Source of the DNA: Trogon surrucura
Taxonomy: Eukaryota > Chordata > Aves > Trogoniformes > Trogonidae
Direction of reading: 5' to 3'
NCBI GenBank assembly: GCA_020746105.1
Contig: CM036617.1
Span: forward strand, 146,127,061 to 146,191,060
DNA: 64,000 bases
Each line of letters starts with the position of its first letter. Position 1 is the first letter of the stretch. Made by a program: the position numbers and the translations under genes. Under the pieces are notes generated by a model. That model ran no database searches, had not been told where the DNA came from, and saw nothing but the letters and a program-made list of their open reading frames with translations. Positions 37,099 through 49,679 of this stretch are shown here, in pieces.

Positions 37099-38845
37099 GA
37101 TCTGTATTAATTAAAGCCTCGGCACTCCTCCTCTAACGACCACCCCTTCCACCCAAGATCCTACCGCTCTCAGATGCTCCAAAGCAACCCACTCATCTTC
37201 CCAGCAAGTGGATGAACCGTGGGTGACCTTTGTTACTTACAGAAAGCCCAGAAAACCTGATACTGTTTTTCAGAAAATCTCTAAAATAGTAAAAAATTTA
37301 AACCTCCATTCACTTCTGTGTGGCACAGAAAGAGAACCAAGATTGAGCAAAAGAAATTCCACCCTTTGCAACCCATTCTAATGAATCGCAAAACTGGTCT
37401 CCAACACCTACAGAAATCAGAGAAGCTCCTTTGAAAATTAAATCTGAGGTATACGAAAATTCAGTACTAAGGAGAAGGCCTCCTAAAACGTCAGTTACAT
37501 AATTTAAGTATGGAAAAAATTGGCATCTCTCTCCAGTTGCTAAATATCCTTTTGCTACATTCACACCAGTACTAGAACCTGCCTTCAAACCAAGCAGAAC
37601 TTGAGTCATTCCAGTCTGATTTATAGAGAGTAGATATTATACTTTCCGTTTCCTCGCTGAAACTGCATATCCTCTTACACATTCATTTCCCCAAAATACA
37701 TATTACTCAGCTTGAGCAGAAACTTGTAAACTGGTGACGTGGTTAAAGGTCATCCCGAGTAAAAATTTTGTACTGCAGCAAACTCAGCAATTAATATCCT
37801 AAAATACAGAGTGAGGAAAAGCTCTAGACATCTGCAGGGCACGAATATCCTATTTTTCTGAAGCCTGCACAAGAGTAGCTCTCTACAGGAAGGGTGACGC
37901 TCATATTGGCTTACTTTTAACAGTTGTGTGTAAAATACACATTACAGAATTATTAAAATATATTATTACATACATTTCTCATCTATTTTAAAGGGAATCT
38001 TAAAGAGATTGATGCCATTTCCAGTGGCTGCGTAACAGTTGCAAGTCGCAAAGAGAAAAACATCAGTTATTAGTGACTACTAAAATCCTTGATATAGCTG
38101 TTCTCCTCTGTGAAAGATGAGATTTTATTCAAAAACATGAAGTCATTCAAAGAAATGTTTAAATTATTTTTTTACCATTTTTGAAGTCTTGCAGCTATTT
38201 TCTTCTCTAAAAATTAGTATTTTTTTTTTTAAAAATACTTTCCCCTATCAAAAACTGATTCTGCTAGAAGTTAATAGTTTTCTGCAACTGTGTAAATACT
38301 GTTTTCCGTACATACTTCAGCTGAAAATTTGATGAAAACAGCAGAGTGGATTTGTTGTAAACTTAGCTGAAAAGGCAACAGAATGTTGCATGGCAAACAG
38401 AAAACCTAGGGACGTCAGTGCTATCTGTTAGCTTTCCCTGCTGGGGAAGTGCAGTGATTTGCTGTGGTTCAGCTCCAGGGCAGTGCTGTCCCCTCTTGCA
38501 ACAGGCTGAGCAGCCCCTCTGTCCCCACAGGCAGCCGAAGAGGTGAGTGACTTTTACAAAGACTCAATCGGAAGCTGATGAGAGGCTGCTTCCCAGCTCA
38601 AAATTTCAATATTTTGTCCATTTGAGCCCACAGCACTGTGCTGCAGAGCGTGATGTTTCCACCACATCTTCAGACCTTCCATTGGGAGGGTAATAGGGCT
38701 CACGACCAACTAACTTGTTCCTGTGGGTTTTCTCCATACACACCTGAACCATCTGTGTAAGTAACTGTTTATGAAAAGACGTAAATCATAGTGCTTGTGT
38801 GTGTAAGTCAACCCCAAGTTAATGAGCTCTAGGACAAAACCATTC
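37099..38845. other. Intron 1 sequence without recognised repeats
   Basis: AT-rich. It includes a possible 12-nt microexon context near 38531 on the plus strand and a T-run at 38220-38230. Confidence 0.5.
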
Positions 38846-39333
38846 TAGACCCCGCAATTCAAGAAAGATGCAGACAGACTGGAGAGGCTCCAAAGGAGAG
38901 CCACAACGATGGTCAAAGGGCTGGAAAATCTGCCCTATGAGGAAGGCCTTAAGAAGTTAGATCTCTTCTCCCTGGAGAAGACAAGACTCAGAGGCAACCT
39001 CACCCATCACAATTTTCCAGTACTTGAAAGGCCGTTATGGAGAGAATGGAGGTTTTCTCTTCACAAAGAGCCACATGGAGAAGACAAGGGGCAATGTGTA
39101 CAAACCCTGCGGGAGGTTTCATCTTGATATAAGAAAGACATTTTCTAGAGTGCGAACAATCATTCCCTTGAACACATCCCAAGGGATGTGGTGGAGTTCC
39201 CATCACTAGAAGTTTTCAAGAAGCAATTGGACAAAGTGCTAGACAATCTCATCTAGGCTCCATTTCCCATGAAAGGTTGGATCAGGTGATCTTTCAAGGT
39301 TCTTTCCCACCTCGGCAGATCTGTGATTCTGGA
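38846..39333 (+). mobile_element. CR1 LINE, 5'-truncated (about 490 bp)
   Basis: CCCCGCAATTCAAGAAAGAT, GGAGAGGCTCCAAAGGAGAG, TGCCCTATGAGGAAGGCCTT, TCTCTTCTCCCTGGAGAAGA, then GACAAGGGGCAATGTGTACA and ATCAGGTGATCTTTCAAGGT with a single decayed octamer. The frame 38909-39127 starts [20 protein letters not shown], the conserved CR1 reverse-transcriptase C-terminal segment, then is lost through a small deletion. Same subfamily group as the copy at 63013. Confidence 0.94.
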
Positions 39334-40853
39334 ACTGTTTTCCCTTAGACTGCCCTTTGCAGAACTGGTTTGTCTACCTCCGTGCAGAACAGAACAACGT
39401 GTTAGCCAGAGCGGCAACGCCATTCCTAGAAACACGGGTCTAGGGTCTACCTATGCCCATCACAGAAAGGCTTCACATCATCCTCCTGCTGATGCCCAAA
39501 TACAGCCTTCATCCTAGAACTGTGAAAGTCAATCTAGAGAAAATTTGAAATCTCTCACCAAATAACCTTTGCAAAACAGTTTAAGACAGGCATGGAATAT
39601 TGTTCCAAATAAAAGATTTGAGACAGGAGAGTTTTCTGGCTGTCCAAAAACTCCAGTTTGCAGCCTTCGGAAAATCATTTCTTCTCTCCGTCCAGTAGAA
39701 AGAAAACTATTTTTGCCAATCCTTCCCCTCCTTTTCTTTGTATTTTCTATCCACACAGCAACTTTTTCAAGAAAGCATAAGGTAATCCAGCTGGAGTCTC
39801 AACTCTTCATATAGTTTTTTATTATACAAATGAAAAATTAAATTAAAATTTCCAAGTGAAATTCTGCAACTCATACTTTCTCTGGTCTGAGCAAGAAGCA
39901 CAAAAATAACAGATAACTCAGTGGAAAAGTATCTAGGGCATGTTATATATTAATGAATCATTCCTTAGCCAGAGTAAACTGATGAGCTAAGGAACAGCTC
40001 TTTGCCCCATTCCCCCCTCCATCCCAGCTATTAGACTAGATATATTATACCCACTCCTTCCTTTCCCCAAAAATGCATTCTTCTGGTTCCCGTTGAATCC
40101 TTCACTAATAAACCTATTATGAAAAGCAATTAGTGCCTCCTGGGAGGTTCACAAATAGGCAGGTCACTAGTTCAAGTGTGCATCTATGTATTAGCACAAA
40201 AGTCTTGTGCAATCATGTATGCTTTCTGTCAGAAAAGAATAATTATTAAAAGTCTCACATTATTCAGTCTCTTTTTCTGATCCAGATTCCAAAATTATGA
40301 AGTGAGAAAAGCTGCACAGAATACGTGCATTAAAAAGCAGAATGGATTCAAAGGTGAACATGAAGCAGGGTACTTTGCAGGATCAGGAAGCCTGAACTGA
40401 TTTGCTGAGCTTGATTAAACTGCACAGCTAAATATTATGATACAATTTGCAAAACTGCAACAGCTTTTAGTCAATTATTTTTTTAATTCACTGCAAGCAT
40501 TCCTTCACTTACAGGACACAAATAATATAACTTTGACTCAAAGTTATCTCCAATCCAGAGGAGATCTCTGTCCTCCGACAATGAGGAAATGAGAGGATTT
40601 AAACTGCTTGAACACTGATATTGAAAAGGCACTGTGGGCCCTAACATCTGAGAGCTCTTAGGAGACAAATCCCTACTTGTGAGAGAAGCAGGAGAAAAGT
40701 TACTTTGAGAACCTCACTTCAAGCCTTGAAGATTTCAGCTGGAATTGGGCACCAGGCAGGCGATTAGCTGATTAGCATCAGCGGTGACGTGGCTCTGCAC
40801 ATCAACTCCAGCAGCAACCTATGCACAAGGTGGGAGGTGAGCAGCAGTTTTGA
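39334..40853. other. Intron 1 sequence without recognised features
   Basis: No repeat family or exon was recognised. A T-run lies at 40480-40486. Confidence 0.5.
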
Positions 40854-40892
40854 ACCATAGAATCATTAACGTTGGAAAGACCAAGAATTCAC
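40854..40892 (-). mobile_element. Short CR1 3'-end relic
   Basis: ACCATAGAATCATTAACGTT followed by GGAAAGACCAAG matches the reverse complement of a CR1 tail plus the first bases of its 3' UTR. The sequence beyond is too decayed to follow, so this is a small or ancient fragment. Confidence 0.55.
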
Positions 40893-43800
40893 CTGAGCAA
40901 GTTCACATCTGGACAGATTTGAATTCATCCATCCAACTACCATCACGATCCAAGAATATAAAAAAAAATCTAGCCCCATATCCTACCTCCAACACTAAGC
41001 AGCAGCTGATGCTTACAGCTGTAAGAGAGTCCTTTCATAGAGCCACATAATGGTTATACTTGTGGACATTTTTGGCTCCAAGCTGCCAGCTTGAGAATTT
41101 TATGGCTCCACAGAGGGCTACAGAAGCCATTCAATAATAGTAAAATAACTAACTCAATTACAATCAGTGTGTTTGCATGAGCTTGTAGCTGCAGTTGGCG
41201 TTTGGTTTCTGAATGTTCTGTAAAAACACGGTTAGTTGGGTTTGGTCACATACACTGAACTCCTCTTTCCTGAAGAGCTCAGTATAATACTTGTAGCTGG
41301 GTGTTAGCATGAAGAAGTCACCAAGGTTTTGAGGTTTTCCTGGGGTTCAAGGCACGGTAGCCTGCACCTTAGGCAGGGAAGTATAACGAAACTGGAAGTG
41401 CAGTGAATGTAATTTTCTTATCAGGGCAGATATCACACACATCGAGCTCTCGCTTCAAATGCCCCTGTACCCAAGCTGTGGGGAGAACACAAGTAACTGC
41501 TGTGAATTTACCAGGGAGAAGGAGGGAAGAGACTGTCACGTTTCTGCTACCACCAGATGCCAAGGGACACACTGAATGAACTCCAAGTCACACAGCACAG
41601 AGCTGCGTGGTCTTTCTTCTTCACCATCAAAACCAAAACTGGCTTCAGCCTGGTCAAGCATTTTGACACTACTCCACTCCTCTCTGTAGCAGACACCACC
41701 TCACCTGAGATGAAATATAAAACTATCCTCAGCTCAACCATTTGGAAATATGATCTCAGAACTGCCCAAGAATATCATGGGCAAGTACCAAAAGACTAAG
41801 AGAACAGCCAATGCAAATGCTATTGATACTCACAAAAGCAAATCAGATTGTTTTTTTGGGAATGCAGTACTAGTTTAAGCTCTAACTAAAATTAAGACCT
41901 TTGCCAAAACCAACATCTAAAACAAGAATACATTGCTCCGCACAGGTTCATTTCTGAAAATCCCTCAGTTACCTAAGCTTCAATAGGTTTAAAAGCAATG
42001 AAAAAGAAATTAAAAAAAGGAGTGGACACCACGGAGCAGAACAGAGAGATAATGTGATCCACTTCCCAGCCAAGCTTTCTGCAATATACGATTTTACGAA
42101 GAATAAAGTCTTGCCAGTTTTTCTCCTCACATTTATTATTATATTGTTTCTTTTTATGAAACTTTCAGCTTATTTCGATGCCCCCTGCAGTAATTCCTGG
42201 TGTCCGGACTTTACAAAGATCATGTAATATTTCCCCTATCTTCCTCAAGAGAGGAAAGATATCAGGACAGTAAAAAGGCCACAGGCAGAAGCAAATGATG
42301 TACTGAATTGCCTGGCACTGCAACTTGTATGAAAGGAAAGCGAGATACTTCTCAGAATAAGGACAGTTCACAAAAAGCACCTTCATGAGCTTAGCAGTAG
42401 AGCTGTATGTGACTTCTTACAGTGAGTAAGAGGTTTTAACTGTAAACCATTGAATAATTTGCTACAAATTGCCAAATTAATGGTTTAGGGAGGAGAAATT
42501 ATGAAACCAGACACTTCCATCGCTTCCCAATCATAAGTATCTTTTCCTTTAGAACTTTCTTCCAGGTCTTTTTGAGGCGCCCAAAAGGGAAACAAAGCAT
42601 TTTACTTAACCTCAAAATATTGTATCCTTGGGTTTTCACTATTTAGTTTAAAATCACTGAATGAAACATTTGGTGCCACCTACGTAGTATAGTTAGCACT
42701 TCTGTTTTCCAGACTGCGAAAGAAATATAAAACTTTCTTTTTTTCTCTTGTGTATTGGGCTACCCTATTCTTATAAATAAATCCTGCTGCCTTGCAGTAG
42801 GCAAAAACTGAGCTGCCAGCCATTGCAGTGTATCATCCTAATCTTTGACTGATTTTGTCCAACCCTTTTTTTTCCCTTCTCCTTTGGAAAAGTGGTATCT
42901 TTCCCCCTCCCGGAATGTTCAGAGTATCACAGAAAACATTTTTTTTTCCTCTATCCTTCTTCCAAACATAGACTTAGTGCTTAAAATTTCAAGGATCTTA
43001 AATCTTTTATCCATTTTCAGAAGACAGCAGTAGCAACAGTACTATGTGGTGCACATTGTAACTCCTCAAACTTGCCTAAATTCTGTTCTCTCAAAAGTGA
43101 ACGGCGGATCAACTCAGCCTCTGAGTCTATAGATTATTTCAGATTATTTAATCTCTATCATATTCTCCTTTGAATTTAAACTCAAATTTCAGATAATGTG
43201 ACAAAGATACACAGTCACTTTAGTTGACCATGCATTGTCTCTTTGATAAAAACCCTGCATTTTAAGAAAAGTAATGGAAAGTATATACTTTTCTACTACT
43301 GTGAACAGATATCATTCTTTTAATAGCATCACAACAATTCATTCCATACCTTCATTAATATTGCAAGTGTAAAGGAACCGTGCAATATTTAGATTGCAGA
43401 AGTACAGATGAGGTCAAAATTTGCCAGGGACTATCTTTGTTACTGAACAATGTCCACAAACTAGAAGAAACCAGGACATTTCTCAGTGAACAGAAGTCTA
43501 CCTGAACATCTGACAAGCCTTAAGTTCACCTTTTCTCCTGCCAATTCTTTTACTTACAAACTAAGCAGATTTGATATGGAAAGCTACTGAAATACAGAAT
43601 TGTTAGTCTCTTTTCACAGCAAATACATTTTCGTTCACACAAACTTGCTTCAAACTGCTATTCACAAAGCCTGCTTATAAGCTTTGAAACACAAATTATA
43701 GCATATGACCTACAGAGTATGAATTCTAGTATTCGGTCAGATGAAGTTTTTCTAAAACTATCATACCAGACGTACAAAGAGCTATGTACAAGGAAAGGGC

Positions 43801-46711
43801 CACAAGTTGCGACCTGAAATACCTAAAACAGCACCGCAGCATTGCTTTATTATTCATGCAGTAAAATCTACTGGTGTGTAGGATGCCTTCAAGTTGTCTA
43901 CATTGTGCCCAATGAAACCCCAGCCACATTCAAGAGAGAGAGCAGCAGTGACTCGTCATCTCACCTAGGAACTGCGACGAACAGCCACACTCCCTTGAGA
44001 AGTGATGAATTTGAGCACGAGCTGACGGTTTCCGGCCAGCAGCCAGCAGCTCAGCAGAAATGACCTCATATGATGCTGGAATTCACTGGCACTGCACCAG
44101 ACTGCTCTTTTGCTTTGCTAATGCCACCACCAGCAGCCTCTAAACATGACAGCTGTGTCTGAGGGCCCACTCCGGGGAAGATACAGGGTTCATCTTGCTT
44201 CATTTACAGTATTTGAAATGTAAACATCTCTATCCAAGTCATTCTGCAGCTTCTTCGTAGTGGAGATAGCTTCTTTTTGGGTGTGATTTATGCTCTCCAA
44301 CGACCATAGAGATGGACTACCTTAGACAGAGACATCTAGGTTTGGTAGTTTAATTCCAGCCCATGAAGCCAGACCCACTCCTCCAGACCCTAGAAAGCCC
44401 ATCAAGGTTTCTGCAGCTAAGATGAGCTGTGAGGAGAGGGACTGGAGGTCTTTTTCTTGTCTACAGCATCTCACAGAGGGATACTATTCGCAGGCAGGCT
44501 CATCTGATGGTCTTCCAGCTCTGCTCACACAGCCCTCACAGTGAGCTGTCAGAAAGATAAGATGGCACAACTGCAGGAACTGGTAGTTTTGTCAGGGAGA
44601 ATTCAGAGGCAAAGGAGAGTGGGACAGGGGGAAAAAACTAATTGTTCCACACGCTAGTCTGCTTTTCTTTTTTAATCTTATAAACCTGACAGGAGGACAG
44701 CAGCTTTCACAGAGACGAGGTGAAATTAATGAATCGCTGTCTTGCAAAATAGCAGAACCATCAACTGAGACAGAAAGTTACAACACATGACAGTGCTCCT
44801 GCAGGAGGTGAAAAGAGTTTTTCTTACCACTTCCCCTAGTTCCTTTCAGCAGAATTGCTGCCTACTTTGTGCCACCACAAGCACAAAGACATATTCAGCT
44901 TCAGCAAGGGCACGGGATGGCTGTAGTCTTTCAGGAGAAGGAGATTCACTAAAAATAAATCGAGCAGCTCTAATCTTACATTTGAGTTTGTAATATCTAG
45001 AGTGATGATACATACCACCTCGATCTAAGCAGTCAATTATCACACTACAGTGGTATCTCCACCTGCTTCTGCAACCCAGATAAAAGTCCTGTATTATATA
45101 ACGCTCCTCACAAAACTGGTCCCACGCTCAAACCCAATAAAGTTTATAAGGAGCTTTTTACTAATTTCATCAGTTAAAGTCATGCCTCTCCACAGAAAGC
45201 GAACTGGCCAGGAAAAAAATTTTTTTGCCTTCGTTACACAGATTTGAACATCCTGAAATGCATAAAAACTGAGACCACAGAAATGGAGAGAAATAATCCC
45301 CCTCTGGTTAGTCTGAGTGCTTTTTGGGTGCAAAAAAACCACAGGCAACCAGGCAGCCATTGCCCGTACATGTGACAGAGACAAGAATACATAAAAGTAC
45401 CCCATGAACAGGCATGAAAGAGCAATATAGGCATACGAATCTGCACATTTAGGGGGCAACCTGAACCCATCAAAAACATATGAATAGATCTACAACACAA
45501 GGAAGCCGTGCTTTGAAGAGAAACTTGTTGCTCTCACTTCAGGAACTGCTTCCCACATCTCATAACTCTAAGCTGTTCAGGAGACAGAGTGAGTTTTGCC
45601 TGGTTGGGAAGCATCCACCCGACACCCTGCCAGCTAGCAGGACAAGCTGATCAGCCAAACAAGAGGCCAAACAAAATAGGAAACCTCAGGTTTGATCTTT
45701 TTCTTCTATTTAGCTCCTGTTTTTCCTGAAACTTGTGGGAACTGGCCAGCTTTAAGAGTTCTATTATTGTGTCTAATTCGGATGAAATTAGCCAGTGAGA
45801 TAAATGTCATAAAGGAAGTAGATCATGATTATGATTCCAGTCATATATATCATATTTCCTACTGGCTGAGATGGAGAGGAAAAAAAGCCAAGTAATACCT
45901 TGCTTTAGCTTTCTTGAAAAGGACATTGACAAAACTGTGTGTTCTTTCTTGCCCCTGTATGACCAGAATTATACACCAGTTAAACCATAATAGTCCACTT
46001 TTGGATGAAAGCCATGATTTAATGCACTGTCAAGCACTGACGCGGGACTTTGCTTACAGCCCAAGCTGCTGCAACCATCAACATCACTTTTGTAAACAGC
46101 TGATGATCAGTTGGCCAAGAATCCGGAGATATTTCTGAACCGAGTTCAGGGATCCTTCTGTGTGCTGACAGATGGCTTCTAACAGATGAAAATTAATGGT
46201 AAAATTATCACAGATTAAAACCGAGCCATTTACCCAAAAAATACTTTGAAGTTGCATTTCTGGTGTTTGTGGTCACAAGCTTCATTTCTGAAGTCGTTTT
46301 TTTATTGTTTTTTAAAACTTACCTGAGTACTAGGTACTATAAAATCAGTTTCACTGATGTAAATACTTTGCCAAATGCAGTAAGTAGATTAAAATAAAGG
46401 AAAAGCACATCCAGTTTGGAATATCTAAGCTCCAATTCCAAGTCTTTTTAAGTCTCATTTCCTCTGTTGAAGCCACAGAGAAAAGCTGAATGGCAATAAT
46501 CTTGCATTCATTTTTAACTCCATCAGATTTGGATTCTGGCTTTTGTCTGTTTTATGGACTTACTGAAATAAGAAAGGATCTCACCGACTCTGAGTTGAAA
46601 TTAGTCTGTTCTCAAGGGAAGGTCCCTTGAGATGCTTTCACTAGTCATTTCCAAACACTTGATCCAGACAATGTACCCTGTCTTGACAGGTTGCTCTCCT
46701 ATAGGCCCAGC
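40893..46711. other. Intron 1 sequence without recognised features
   Basis: The longest stretch without a clear repeat. Frames up to 121 codons (45094-45459 minus) show no domain or splice context. Confidence 0.5.
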
Positions 46712-46728
46712 AAAAAAAAAAAAAAAAA
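46712..46728 (+). repeat. A17 homopolymer run
   Basis: Seventeen A following GGCCCAGC. No matching retroposed sequence was recognised upstream. Confidence 0.95.
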
Positions 46729-48475
46729 GTTCACTGATGATCATCAGGGGATGCTGCAGAACTGGGACTCTGGTATGACAAAGCAAAAGCAGAAGTGAAC
46801 GCTAAGCCTATTGCTGGATCACAGCATTCTTGGCAGCTGAGTGACAGCCATGTGTTGTATTCATTGATTTGTGATGTAGGAGCACTTAGTGGTTAAAGCC
46901 CCGTTTTGCACTCATGTAACAGTCCAGTGGTGTGCTTCAAGTCTCACTGTTCCTCCTGAGATGCTCACGCCACCAACACCCAGCTACCACAGAGTTAGGC
47001 ATCTATCTTACATCAGCCAGCTAGACTTCCCACAGTCAACAGAAGGACACTTGCCCTACCCTAACACAGGTACCTAAGGCAGAAGAGAGCTGTCAGTACC
47101 TGCAAGTACCTCTTCCTGTTCATTACTCATAGCAGGAGGAAACTATAGTACGAGTACTAACAAAGAAATTTAACTTTTGGACAGTTAAAAGTAAGCGTGA
47201 TGAACTTCCATCTGCTATATCCATAGGTGACTATACATCATTAAAATCTGTTGCTTATCCCCTAGCCTAGACAACACGAACACAATCACAGGAAAAGTGG
47301 CTTTTTTTTTTCTTTCTGAACGTATCTCAGTAACGAAAACCACAGCACACCTTACTCTCTCTAGCACCTCATTAGAAAGGATGCAGAAGTAAACTTTTGC
47401 TGTTTGCTCTCGACAGTGTTGACAGCTTACTGATAACTCTATGTAAAATGTCCCTCGCAATTACTTAAAATGTGCTCAGGCCTCCTCTCTCACCAGTGCT
47501 CACTAATGCAAAGTAATCTAGGTGGTATCTAACAGGAGGTATGGAATAGTCCAACAGATATTTTCTCACTTTCCACCCATTTCTGAGTCACGCTACTCCG
47601 TCACTGGCAACCTAACCTGAGCCAAGTCCCTTTGGCTGGAATCACAGCATCAGTTCACTGTTCAGCACTACAACTATACATTTTGATCCCAGGGCCTATA
47701 AAACAACAGGAACTCCCTGGGTTAGACTTAAGTAGCCAGGACCTAAGCACTCTGTGTTTCCTCTAAACATGCACTCTGCATTTCTATAACTCAGCTGCTG
47801 CTTTCAAAGGACAGGCAGAGGTTTATCAATCTGCGCTACTCCAGACCGTAAGAGGAGCTGGCAGGATTCCCCTCAACACTTCCCCCAACCAGCTAGAAAG
47901 AATTTACTGGTGTAATCAGGGAACATAAATCTGGCCTTTCAGGACAAACATTCAAGTAGTTCTGAAAGCAGTGTCTCCAAAACTCACACTTCCAAAGCTC
48001 CCAGAATTCCACAGGCACATCAGTGCATCCTGTCAGGGCTCTGAAACAGTCCTTAGCATCATCCAAACAGCTTCGGCCATCAAGGTCATCACACATTTAT
48101 AACTCCAGCTTCCAACTCATTGCACGCTATTTTGCCATCAGCATTAAACAACTGATGTTTGGCAGCATTCACTGCAAACACAGAGTTCCACAACACAACG
48201 CAATGTGTAGTGGTTTGGGTTTGGTTTTAGGGGCTTAGGCGTGGGGAGGTTGTTTAAACAGGCATAGAAGAAGTGGCATAAGTAGAAACCAGGCAGTTGC
48301 TTGGCAGGGAAAAAGAAGACGTGAGGAAGAAACAGGAATCATGTTCGAGTCTATCCTAATCTTAACCAGTTTGCTGCGCTATGCCCTGTGCTGGTGGGAA
48401 TAAGTCAAGAATGCCCAAATCCCACTACCCAGAGCAATCAAACAGTTTCCCTGGTGATAAATATGATTTATGTAC
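46729..48475. other. Intron 1 sequence upstream of the solo LTR
   Basis: Nothing definite. From 48207 the words TGTAGTGGTTTGGGTTTGG recall how some bird LTRs begin, but no matching 3' end was found before the ERVL LTR, so I do not call an element. Confidence 0.4.
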
Positions 48476-48480
48476 ACAGC
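48476..48480 (+). repeat. Target-site duplication, left copy (ACAGC)
   Basis: ACAGC directly precedes the TG that opens the LTR. The identical pentamer directly follows its terminal CA. Confidence 0.85.
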
Positions 48481-48670
48481 TGTTTTGGTTTGGCCTGGCC
48501 GGATTTCGGCGGCGGGGGGGGGGAGCTGCAGGGTGGCTTCTGTAAGAAACTGCTAGAAGTTCCCCAAGATTGATAGAGCCAATGCCAGCCGGCTCCAAAG
48601 AGGGACCCGCCGCTGGCCAAGGCTGAGCCTATCAGTAAGGTGATAGGAGAGGAACGCCTCTGTGAAAAAC

Positions 48671-48680
48671 ATATTTAAGA
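48671..48680 (+). promoter_or_regulatory. TATA-like element of the solo LTR
   Basis: ATATTTAAGA, preceded by a GC-rich U3-like segment, sits where this LTR family carries its promoter. Confidence 0.5.
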
Positions 48681-49482
48681 ATGGGAAAAAGAACTGCACC
48701 ATAACAGCTGGCACAGAGATGGAGGAGTGAGAATCTGTACAGACACCAAGGTCAGTGAAGAAGGAGGGGGGGGAGGATGAGCTCCAGGCGCCGGAGCAGA
48801 GAGAGTCCCCCGGGTCGGTGGTGAAGACCATGGTGAAGCGGGTTGTCCCCCTGCAGCCCATGGGCGAGGTGTAGATGTCCACCGTGAGGATCACTGCGTA
48901 GATGTCCACTGTGTAGAGGACTCCACGCCGTGTGGGTGGATGCCTGAAGGGAGCTGTAGCCCGTGGGAAGCCCGCATCAGAGCAAGTCGCTGCCGGAACC
49001 TGTAGCCCGTGGAAGAGAGGAATGCCCACGCTGGAGCAGGTTGGCTGGTGGGACTTTTGGGACGCTGCGGGTGGCTCACGCTGGAGCAGTTTCCCCCGGA
49101 GGACTGCGTCTCAGACTCACAAGGGGTGGGCTGCCCCTCGTGAGGTGTCTCACGTCAGGCAGTTTGTGATGAATTGCCCTTCGTGGGACGACTCACGCGG
49201 AGAAGAGAGCGTGAAGCTTGTCTTCCGTGAGAGGGACCCCACGATGACCCTGGGGAAGAGTGAAGAGTCCTCCTCCGGAATGAAGAAGCGGTGGAACCAA
49301 CGTCGGATGAACTGACCGCAACCCCCATTCCCTGCCCCCCTGCGCCGCTCAGGGGGAGGAGGTGGAGAAACCGGGATTGGTGTTAAGCCCGGGAAGAAGG
49401 GAGGGATGGGGGGAAGGTGTTCTGTTTAAGATTTGTTTGCTCTTTCTCAGTTTTCACTACTCCTCTCTGATTAGTTCTTTTT

Positions 49483-49488
49483 AATAAA
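49483..49488 (+). promoter_or_regulatory. Polyadenylation signal of the solo LTR
   Basis: AATAAA in the T-rich segment shortly before TTGAGTCTGTTTTGCCC, the expected place near the R/U5 part of the LTR. Confidence 0.65.
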
Positions 49489-49674
49489 TGTATCTAATTT
49501 CCCTAAAATTGAGTCTGTTTTGCCCGGGACGGTAAATGAAAGTGATCTCCCTGTCCTTATCTCAAACCCTGAGCCTTTGGAAATATTTTCTCCGCCTGTT
49601 CAGCAGTGAAGGGGGGAGTGAGTGAGCGGCTGTGTGGGTACCTGGCGGTCGGCCAGGGTCAACCCGCGACGACA

Positions 49675-49679
49675 ACAGC
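49675..49679 (+). repeat. Target-site duplication, right copy (ACAGC)
   Basis: It immediately follows the terminal CA of the LTR and is identical to the left copy. Confidence 0.85.

Larger units (their letters stand above)
48481..49674 (+). mobile_element. Solo LTR of an avian ERVL-type endogenous retrovirus, 1194 bp, complete
   Basis: The element opens TGTTTTGGTTTGGCCTGGCC and closes GACGACA, giving the TG...CA ends of a retroviral LTR, and is bracketed by the 5-bp duplication ACAGC. Diagnostic blocks are AGGGTGGCTTCTGTAAGAAA, AGCCAATGCCAGCCGGCTCC, GACCCGCCGCTGGCCAAGGC, ACACCAAGGTCAGTGAAGAA, repeated CACGCTGGAGCAG words, TGAACTGACCGCAACCCCCA, TTGAGTCTGTTTTGCCCGG and the terminal GAGCGGCTGTGTGGG. 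From memory it is closest to the large ERVL2-type LTRs of songbirds. No internal gag, pol or env region is present. It is CpG-rich and little decayed, so it is a fairly recent insertion. It lies antisense to ST8SIA1. The frames at 48553-49029 minus and 48932-49315 plus fall inside it and are by-products. Confidence 0.93.

Noticed and set aside
46600..46728. A17 run as the tail of a processed pseudogene
   Set aside because: No recognisable coding or RNA-gene sequence and no target duplication upstream.
48207..48475. TGTAGTGGTTTGGGTTTGG word suggesting another LTR start
   Set aside because: No recognisable LTR 3' end, polyadenylation signal or target duplication follows before the ERVL LTR begins.
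48553..49315. Opposed frames of 158 and 127 codons
   Set aside because: Both lie wholly inside the GC-rich solo LTR and are by-products of its composition and internal repeats.
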